DNA of 10,428 nucleotides from DATHSY01 sp046729855 (lineage in GTDB: Bacteria > Actinomycetota > UBA4738 > HRBIN12): positions 1 to 10,428 of the forward strand of contig JBKPHM010000080.1 in the NCBI GenBank assembly GCA_046729855.1, read 5' to 3'. The notes below the pieces were generated by a model. That model searched no databases and was not told where the DNA came from. It was given only the letters and a program-made list of their open reading frames with translations. The translations under genes and the position numbers were made by a program. Positions 5,567 to 10,428 of the stretch are shown here, piece after piece. Position 1 is the first letter of the stretch, and each line of letters opens with the position of its first letter.

Positions 5567-6319
5567 TTAGACGGCGGGCGTGTAGGCGGATACGAGTGCG
5601 CCTGCCCGGTCGAACGTGCGCTGTGCGAGCGCATCGTCCACCAGCCGGTAGCGGCGGCCGAATGCGTCGAGGATCGCATCGGCGACGCTGTCCCAACCGA
5701 GCGCGGGGTTCTCGGCGGCCACGCTGCCCACCGTGGACGGATCCCAGCCGATCCCAAGAGCGCTGTAGACGGGCACGAGGACGTCTCGAACCCGATCCGC
5801 GCCGCTCACCACGATGACGCCACCGACGTGTGCGGCAGCAGTGGCCAGTCGCTGACCGACGCCCATCAGCTTGCTGGTGCCTCCCGCGTTCACGCTATAG
5901 GCGCCGGGGCAGTACTCGCCCGACACCTCACCGACCCTCGCGTCGATCCCGAGCCCGCGGAGCGCCTCCACGATCAGACCGGAGACCTCCTCGAACCGCT
6001 CCCGGATCCGCGACTTCGGGTCCTGGTCCGGCCGGGCCAGGGCGAAGGCGATCGTCCCCTCGTGGAACACCGCGGCCCGGCCCCCAGCGAGACGCAGCAC
6101 CGCACCGAAGCCACGCGCCCGCGCCGCCGCGACCGCGTCGGAGAACGCGGGCGCGTGGCGATCCATCGGTCCAAAGGCGACCACGGCGGGCGGGCGGTGA
6201 ATCCGAAGGGTTGGCGGTGCCTCGCCCGCGGATACCTCCTCGAGGATCGCCGCGGACACCGCGGTGTCGAGGGCGGCCGGGTCACCGAATGCTCGCCGGA
6301 TCAGGCGGAGCGCGTGCAT
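5567..6319 (-). CDS. Lipoate/octanoate ligase- or transferase-family protein (BPL_LplA_LipB fold)
   Basis: The 250-residue protein has the biotin/lipoate ligase-transferase fold. Residues 74-94 (VLRLAGGRAAVFHEGTIAFA) match the R-R-x-G-G-G-x-V-x-H-x-x-x-L/I block, with Arg in place of the third Gly and Leu-Ala for the Arg-x. Residues 135-158 read EYCPGAYSVNAGGTSKLMGV then GQRL. Cys137 and Lys150 sit where LipM/LipL octanoyl- or amidotransferases have a catalytic Cys (C-F-x-x-P-S-x-Y-E-L) and the ligase-family conserved Lys (K-x-x-G-x-A-Q). This suggests a Cys-dependent acyl transferase of the LipM/LipL sort acting on lipoyl domains or GcvH, rather than an ATP-dependent ligase, but that is inference. 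No lipA or GcvH gene is nearby. The ATG at 6319 is apparently leaderless (TACGCT six bases upstream). Confidence 0.82.
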   Translation of the reverse strand: MHALRLIRRAFGDPAALDTAVSAAILEEVSAGEAPPTLRIHRPPAVVAFGPMDRHAPAFSDAVAAARARGFGAVLRLAGGRAAVFHEGTIAFALARPDQDPKSRIRERFEEVSGLIVEALRGLGIDARVGEVSGEYCPGAYSVNAGGTSKLMGVGQRLATAAAHVGGVIVVSGADRVRDVLVPVYSALGIGWDPSTVGSVAAENPALGWDSVADAILDAFGRRYRLVDDALAQRTFDRAGALVSAYTPAV

Positions 6320-6331
6320 CGCTTCAGCGTA
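6320..6331 (-). promoter_or_regulatory. -10 box of the leaderless lipoyl-transferase-like gene
   Basis: On the minus strand TACGCT (6326-6331) is followed by six bases and the ATG at 6319. No Shine-Dalgarno precedes the ATG. The spacing matches that before the genes at 861 and 5064. Confidence 0.5.
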
Positions 6332-6397
6332 AGCGACGCTCGGAATAGCCCCGAACGCCTCTGAAGCTCAGGTCTTGAAGCAGCTGAGCAGGTCCGC

Positions 6398-6916
6398 TCA
6401 GACGGCGGCCGAGCCGACGTCCGGCCCCGGCGGGGCGTCCGTCTCGAAGGCCTCGCGCAGGCGCTCGAGCATCGCCCGCTCCCCCTCGCTGACCCGCTCC
6501 GCGCCAAACCCCAGGAACCCGCCCTCCTTGGCTGCGTCCGCGGCCGCCTGTGCGGCCTCGAGCAGCCAGCGGCCAAACGCCCGCGCCTCCCCGGGATCCG
6601 CCTTCTCGCGGACGATCCGGCCGACGTCGCGCAGCTCCTCGAGGACCTGCTCGCCCGCCATCGGGCCGGGCTGGAGCCGAAAATCCGCAAGCGGGTTGCC
6701 CCGCCGCTGCGTGAGCGTTCGGATCTCGCCCGCGATCGACCCAGTCAGCTCGGTGTCTTCGGGAGGCGACTGCATCGCCCGCAGACTCGCGAGGACCTCC
6801 TTCGTCGCCTCGATCGGGCCCCCGGGGTCGGCGAGCGATATGGCCGTCCCGGCGACGAGCGGCGCGCGAACCAGGCGGCGCCATTCCTCGTCGGTGAAGT
6901 CGGCACGCATGGTCAT
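6398..6916 (-). CDS. Conserved-looking protein of unknown function
   Basis: This is a 172-residue soluble protein with no signal or membrane segment. It looks like a real, constrained protein: FTDEEWRRLVRAPLVAGTAI followed by SLADPGGPIEATKE (residues 7-40), NPLADFR (74-80), then a long helical part VLEELRDVGRIVREKADPGE and ARAFGRWLLEAAQAAADAAK, with a Gly-rich turn EGGFLGFGAERVS (130-143) before a last helix EGERAMLERLREAF. I recall similar actinobacterial proteins that carry no functional name and cannot assign one. The start is well supported: AGGAGG eight bases before the ATG at 6916, although a second ATG lies two codons on. It sits between the secreted protein and the lipoyl-transferase-like gene, all on one strand, with gaps of 72 and 78 bp. 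Confidence 0.8.
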   Translation of the reverse strand: MTMRADFTDEEWRRLVRAPLVAGTAISLADPGGPIEATKEVLASLRAMQSPPEDTELTGSIAGEIRTLTQRRGNPLADFRLQPGPMAGEQVLEELRDVGRIVREKADPGEARAFGRWLLEAAQAAADAAKEGGFLGFGAERVSEGERAMLERLREAFETDAPPGPDVGSAAV

Positions 6917-6988
6917 GACGAGAACCTCCTCTTGGATGCGATCGTCATGGCTCCTACCCGCGGCGGGCTCCGTCTCACCGTGGACTAC

Positions 6989-7519
6989 CTAGGCAAGGCC
7001 CGAGCACACTGCCGGGAAGGGGCTCGTGTCCTGGATCCCCGTCGAGACCATGATCTCGATCGGTGAGTTCGGATCCTCCAGATCCTCCACGGAGTAGATC
7101 AGAAGCCCGACGGCGCCGAAGACGATGCCCTCGCCAGCAGCGACGAAACGCCCGTCGTTGCCGGCGACTGTGATCGTCGCCGAGCCATCGGGCCCAAAGG
7201 TCGTCACGACCGGGCCCGCCAACGGCGTCGTCAGCGACTTCCCAGAGACGGGGTTCGACCACTCGATGTGGAAGTTGCTCACGGTGAGGACGTTGTGCGT
7301 CGGGTTTCCCGCTTCGTCGAAGTACGTCTTCGACAAGAACGTTCCCGAGGAGTGGACCACGATGTCGAACGGGCACGTGTCGGCGCTCGCGGCGATCGTA
7401 CGCGTCCGTTCCCATGGGATGGTCTCGATCAGTGGGGCATCCGCAATGGCCGGGCTCGCGACCCCGATCGTCAGCAGTACGACGACCGGCACGAACAGAA
7501 GACGATAGAAGCGATTCAT
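6989..7519 (-). CDS. Secreted protein of unknown function with an N-terminal signal peptide
   Basis: Residues 1-26 are a classic Sec signal: MNRFYR, the hydrophobic core LLFVPVVVLLTIGVA, then SPAIA-DA, with cleavage predicted around residues 25-27. The mature part (about 150 residues) is beta-rich. It reads CPFDIVVHSSGTFLSKTYFD (49-68), TVSNFHIEWSNPVSGKSLTT (79-98), PDGSATITVAGNDGRFVAAG (110-129), and ends SPFPAVCSGLA. Cys49 and Cys172 are its only cysteines and could pair outside the cell. I recall similar exported proteins in actinobacteria that have no assigned role. The ATG at 7519 has an AAGGAGA site a few bases upstream and a -10-like TACGCT at 7547-7552. It lies 101 bp downstream of the ArsR-type regulator. 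Confidence 0.83.
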   Translation of the reverse strand: MNRFYRLLFVPVVVLLTIGVASPAIADAPLIETIPWERTRTIAASADTCPFDIVVHSSGTFLSKTYFDEAGNPTHNVLTVSNFHIEWSNPVSGKSLTTPLAGPVVTTFGPDGSATITVAGNDGRFVAAGEGIVFGAVGLLIYSVEDLEDPNSPIEIMVSTGIQDTSPFPAVCSGLA

Positions 7520-7524
7520 CGCTT

Positions 7525-7552
7525 TCTCCTTCCGTCAGGCCGGCCGAGCGTA
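7525..7552 (-). promoter_or_regulatory. Promoter and RBS of the secreted-protein gene
   Basis: The minus strand has TACGCT at 7547-7552 as a -10 box. AAGGAGA near 7525-7531 is the ribosome site, a few bases before the ATG at 7519. A weak TTTAGG-like -35 lies about 19 bp farther up. This gene would have a short leader, unlike the leaderless ones. Confidence 0.45.
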
Positions 7553-7582
7553 GGGGATGGGCGTGTGTCGCCCTAAACGATT

Positions 7583-7594
7583 CGAAGATCTTCG
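7583..7594. promoter_or_regulatory. 12-bp palindrome, possible operator
   Basis: CGAAGATCTTCG is a perfect palindrome upstream of the secreted-protein promoter and just past the ArsR-type gene. A nearby repeat of CTTCGGA (from 7591 and again from about 7600) extends the patterned stretch. ArsR-type regulators bind imperfect palindromes, so it could be a binding site; nothing else supports this. Confidence 0.3.
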
Positions 7595-7606
7595 GAACCT
7601 TCGGAT

Positions 7607-7620
7607 GCCCCGCGCGGGGC
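7607..7620 (-). terminator. GC palindrome directly after the ArsR-type stop codon
   Basis: GCCCCGCGCGGGGC is a perfect 14-bp palindrome abutting the TGA of the regulator gene (7621-7623). As RNA it could form a 5-bp stem with a four-base loop. No T run follows on the minus strand, so this is only a terminator-like hairpin. Confidence 0.35.
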
Positions 7621-8670
7621 TCAGGCCTCGCGCCTCAGACCGCGCCTCCCAGGCGCGGGATCCGAGCCATCCATCGCCTGCTCTGCAGGCGCGGCGCTCC
7701 AGAGCGTGAGGAAGCTCTCGCCGATCCGCGAGAGCCGGTAGTAGACGCGACGCCCATGGCGATGAGTCTCGACGAGGCCCGCCCGCCGGAGCTGAGCGAG
7801 ATGGTATGAGACCGTGCTCGTACCCATCCGCTGCATCGAGGCGATGTCGGCCGTCGCCCTCGGGACGTCAAGCATCCGGAGGACCGAAGCGCGGGCCGAG
7901 CCGAGCAGCACGTCGAGGCTCTCCTCGGGATCGTCGGGACCACCCGGCCACAGCCGCGCGAGCCCACGGGGCGCGTAGACGAGCAGCGCCCGGCCGTCAG
8001 CGGTGCTGCCGCACAGCGGCGCGGGCCAGGCGAAGGTGTTCGCGACAACCACGATGCCGCGTCCCTCGGGGCGGATGGTCATGGCGATGGGCCGATCGAT
8101 CGTCACGCTGCATCCGTCCCAAGCGACCCCGGGGTGAAGGTCCCCGAAGAGGGCATCGACGCCTCCCGTGGCCAGCGTGCGCCCGTTGCGAAGGACCTCC
8201 GCCTCAAGCACCCCGCGAAGGGACGTCCAGTGCGGTGCGAGCACCTCGTTCCAATAAACGCCGAGCGTGGTCGCAAGCATGTCGAGCGACCGCTTGGGCG
8301 TCTCCACGTACGGTCGGACGAAGGTGCGAGGTGCTTCGCTCATCCCTTCGTAGAAGAGGCCGACCTCCGCCTGGACCTCATCGGGCGACGTCGCGCGGAG
8401 CCGCTCGATCTCATCTCGGAAGGATGCGCCCGGGGCGCCCGGAGATGGTGCGAGGAATCCGAAGACGATGGGGTACGGGGCAACGAGCGCCCAGAGTGGC
8501 CGAAGGTCGGTGCGCTTGGCGGATCGCATCATCTGCGCAATCCACGGCAGGTGGAGCGGGCGACGTTCGGGATGGGCGAGCGCGAGGGAGCTGCACACCG
8601 CCTCCCACAGCGGGCTGTAGGTGAGCCGAGTGCGGATCAGGTCCTCGGCCGACGTCTCGATCTCGATCAC
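7621..8670 (-). CDS. DUF5937 / ArsR-family winged-helix transcriptional regulator
   Basis: The 349-residue protein carries an N-terminal DUF5937-like region (RLTYSPLWEAVCSSLALAHP...LHLPWIAQMM at residues 15-48) and a C-terminal ArsR-type winged helix (251-322). The latter reads LDVLLGSARASVLRMLDVPR, then ADIASMQRMGTSTVSYHLAQ and LRRAGLVETHRHGRRVYYRL. The recognition helix is about 283-299 and the wing THRHGRRVYYR follows. The family are repressors or activators that sense a small ligand, often controlling a transporter or detoxifying gene. No classical ArsR metal-binding Cys pair is seen in the HTH. The GTG start at 8670 has a GAGGGAG stretch a few bases up. The target is unknown; the following gene on the strand (secreted protein) lies 101 bp away behind palindromes. 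Confidence 0.88.
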   Translation of the reverse strand: MIEIETSAEDLIRTRLTYSPLWEAVCSSLALAHPERRPLHLPWIAQMMRSAKRTDLRPLWALVAPYPIVFGFLAPSPGAPGASFRDEIERLRATSPDEVQAEVGLFYEGMSEAPRTFVRPYVETPKRSLDMLATTLGVYWNEVLAPHWTSLRGVLEAEVLRNGRTLATGGVDALFGDLHPGVAWDGCSVTIDRPIAMTIRPEGRGIVVVANTFAWPAPLCGSTADGRALLVYAPRGLARLWPGGPDDPEESLDVLLGSARASVLRMLDVPRATADIASMQRMGTSTVSYHLAQLRRAGLVETHRHGRRVYYRLSRIGESFLTLWSAAPAEQAMDGSDPAPGRRGLRREA

Positions 8671-8982
8671 GAGGGCTCCCTCGCCAACCGACCCGGTTCC
8701 CGAGCGGGCTGCCCGTACATACGGAGGATGCCCCGGCGCGGATGTGACGCCGAGCGGACGGCAGCGTGACAGATCGCGCGACGTACGGCCTGCGGAAGTC
8801 CGCTAGGACGTCGGCACGTCTTCGACCGACGCTGGCGCTCTCGCGTCCATCGACGGGCGCTTCTCGTCGCCGTTCGGGTCGCCGGCGTATCCGAGGCCAT
8901 GTCGTCGGCTATGGCTCTCGCACGCCGTGCGCGCTGATCCGTCCGGCCGACACTGGCGAAGGCGAACAGGCTGAAGCCGAGA
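8671..8982. other. Intergenic stretch without a supported gene
   Basis: Between the regulator start and the stop of the propeller lipoprotein gene, all reading frames give Arg-, Ser- and Pro-rich sequence typical of GC-rich non-coding DNA. I see no recognised domain, tRNA-like fold or repeat. The regulator's promoter must lie here, but no convincing -10 box was found. Confidence 0.5.
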
Positions 8983-10033
8983 TCAGCAGACCGGGTAGCG
9001 GACCTCGATCGGCGGGCTCGAAGGACAGCACCACCGCGGCATCGCCCCGAGGCTGGGATAGGGAACGATCCGACCGCCGTCGACAGCGACGAACAACCAG
9101 CGTCCGCGCGTCCAGTCGTCTACCAGGAGCCATCGGCCGTCCGGAGACCAAGACGCCCAGAACGCATCCGAGACGGGGCGCGCGATGACCTCCGTCGTGC
9201 CCGTCGGAACGTCGTGGACGACGAGCGAGGCGCGGAGGTGCCCCTCTGGCTCCGGACCCGCACGATGAAGGCGATGCGGCGACCGTCGGGAGACCACGTG
9301 GGAACGCTGACGTTCCGCGCCCCGTTCGGTATCAGCGCCAGCCGTTCACCCGAGCGACGCCAGACGGCAATCGCCGACCGTGATGTCGGGACGGAGACCT
9401 GGCCCGCGAACGACCGCAGATCGGGACTACCCACGAGGTCCGCCGCTCGCGTCCACGGCGGATCGGCGGGTAGATCGAGCGCAAGCAGCGCTGGCAGATC
9501 GAGCGTGTCGAGGGCCTCGCGGAAAACAGGTTCCCGGACAGCCTCCCCACTCCTGCGGTCAACGAAGAGGAGCTGCCGATCGTCAAGTCGGCCCCGCTCG
9601 TCGAAGACGTTCCCGATGATCCCTCGCCCGTCCCTAGTGAAGGAGGAGAAGTAGCCGTCCCGCAGCTTCCACCGTTCCACCTCCACCAGCCGGTCGCCGA
9701 GAGCGAGGAGCGACCGGGCCGCGCCGGCCTCGTGGGGAACGATCAGGATGCGATGTTCGTTCGCCGGATCCCAGTATGGGAACGACCCTCGTCGCTGCCG
9801 GAAACGGTGGACGGTCCCGTCGGACTCGACCACTCCGAAGTCGCCGTCGAACCCTTCATCCTGGAAGAGGATTCGCCCGCCACCCGGGATGGATCGCTGG
9901 CCCGCTGTTGCCTCCTGAGGGGCGGAGGGGATCCGACCACCGGTTCGAGAGACGTGCTTCGCTCGTAGGACGTGAACGAGCAGCTCAGGATGAACGCCAA
10001 CGTCGCCGCAGAGAGGATCCGGAACTGCTGCAT
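8983..10033 (-). pseudogene. TolB/PD40-type beta-propeller lipoprotein gene with two apparent frameshifts
   Basis: Three minus-strand frames fit end to end. The first, from the ATG at 10033, is a lipoprotein signal: MQQFRILSAATLAFILSCSF with Cys18 in an I-L-S-C lipobox. Between about 9930 and 9895 the coding sense passes to a second frame (GGGRILFQDEGFDGDFGVVE, FTRDGRGIIGNVFDERG, VPTWSPDGRRIAFI). Near 9240-9260 it passes to a third (SLVVHDVPTGTTEVIARPVS, WASWSPDGRWLLVDDW, WLFVAVDGG) ending with TGA at 8983. The W-S-P-D-G-x-x-I/L repeats mark PD40/WD40-like propeller blades, which in TolB-like and surface proteins bind partners or peptides. Both joins are explained by a single missing base. 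Rejoined, the product is about 350 residues and extracytoplasmic. It is either a pseudogene or an assembly error. Confidence 0.62.
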
Positions 10034-10428
10034 CCATCAGGACGACCGAACCACAGACCGATCGGTTCCCGACCGCAGGCGCACGTCTACGATTCCCTCA
10101 GCAACGTGTGTCACTGGCGGCCCTGAGGCCGATCGTGCAGGAACGCCATCTCGATGGTGGGCGACCGCTTCAGCGACGCGATTATCGGGAACCCTCGATC
10201 ACTTCGGGGCGCCAAGTGTGTGTGAAGCAGGAGGTTCCCCTGCGATCGTCGAGAAGAAGAACGAGGTGGTCAACCCCGACACCCGCGGGCCGCGCCCCGT
10301 CAAGTGGTGGGAATTCGTCCACCGTCATCCTCTTCACGCGATCGCCGCTAGGAGTTCGCCAGGAGTCTCACCTCCTTCCGTCACGTCGACGCGCGTCATA
10401 GACCCGATGCTGAAGTAGCGACGGTCCG
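10034..10428. other. Stretch without a supported gene
   Basis: No frame on either strand gives a recognisable protein. A plus-strand frame ending near 10418 and several short minus frames look like chance. One minus frame entering at the right edge and stopping at 10334 (residues such as MTRVDVTEGGETPGELLAAI) vaguely resembles the start of Phd/YefM-type antitoxins, but it is only about 30 codons. The promoter of the lipoprotein gene should lie here, yet no good -10 was found. Confidence 0.45.

Noticed and set aside
5396..6364. Long plus-strand open frame (322 codons) over the lipoyl-transferase-like gene
   Set aside because: Antisense shadow of a gene with clear LplA/LipM-type motifs; the product is rich in Arg, Pro, Gly and His without any pattern.
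8766..9188. Plus-strand frame of 140 codons before and over the propeller gene end
   Set aside because: Arg/Ser-rich product, antisense to the WSPDG blades; no start signal.
9120..10037. Minus-strand frame from the ATG at 10037 as the true propeller gene start
   Set aside because: Its first 40 residues have no signal or domain, while the neighbouring frame from 10033 gives a clean lipoprotein signal peptide; a frameshift explains both better.
10306..10323. GGTGG-N8-CCACC inverted repeat
   Set aside because: A five-base stem with an eight-base loop is expected by chance in GC-rich DNA and is not placed at a gene end.
9972..10418. Plus-strand frame of 148 codons at the right end
   Set aside because: Its first part is antisense to the lipoprotein signal peptide, and the rest shows no domain, no RBS and mixed composition.

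Overview
The window is high-G+C bacterial chromosome that looks actinobacterial (Actinomycetota). The grounds are strong GC bias at third codon positions, frequent GTG starts, several genes that appear leaderless (a TAnnnT -10 box six bases before the start codon), and families typical of soil actinobacteria: ECF sigma factor, DinB-like protein, SnoaL-like protein, DUF5937/ArsR regulator and PASTA protein. No rRNA, tRNA, CRISPR array, insertion sequence or phage gene was seen.

Layout. 1-237 (-): N-terminus of an ECF sigma factor running off the left edge, divergent from a DinB-like protein (345-836 +). 861-1711 (+): a small LuxR-type HTH protein, then helicase-associated (HA) domain remnants in two other frames, then an unrecognised acidic protein; together they look like one broken gene. 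1811-2617 (-): membrane-anchored single-PASTA protein. 2814-3518 (+): alpha/beta hydrolase, convergent and overlapping by 28 bp with a dihydrofolate-reductase-family protein (3491-4057 -). 4173-4808 (-): fusion of a pterin-carbinolamine-dehydratase-like domain lacking its histidines with a glyoxalase/VOC domain. 5064-5525 (+): SnoaL-like protein. Then a minus-strand run: lipoate/octanoate ligase-family enzyme (5567-6319), conserved protein of unknown function (6398-6916), secreted protein of unknown function (6989-7519), DUF5937-ArsR regulator (7621-8670), and a beta-propeller lipoprotein gene that reads through only with two frameshifts (8983-10033). The last 400 bases hold no convincing gene.

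How the genes relate. This is mostly a series of single-gene units of accessory enzymes, regulators and surface proteins rather than one pathway. The closest to a functional pairing is the DHFR-like reductase beside the PCD-like/VOC fusion, a pterin-flavoured neighbourhood whose chemistry is unproven. The sigma factor, DinB gene and LuxR-type gene lie together, and the last two carry a similar promoter-proximal motif, so they could be co-regulated. The two disrupted genes (near 861-1711 and 8983-10033) are either real decay or base-level assembly errors; the sequence alone cannot tell. I did not find a clearly new multi-gene system. The best leads are the HTH-HA composite, the histidine-less PCD-VOC fusion, the Cys/Lys-bearing lipoyl transferase-like protein, and the recurrent -10/start-codon arrangement.
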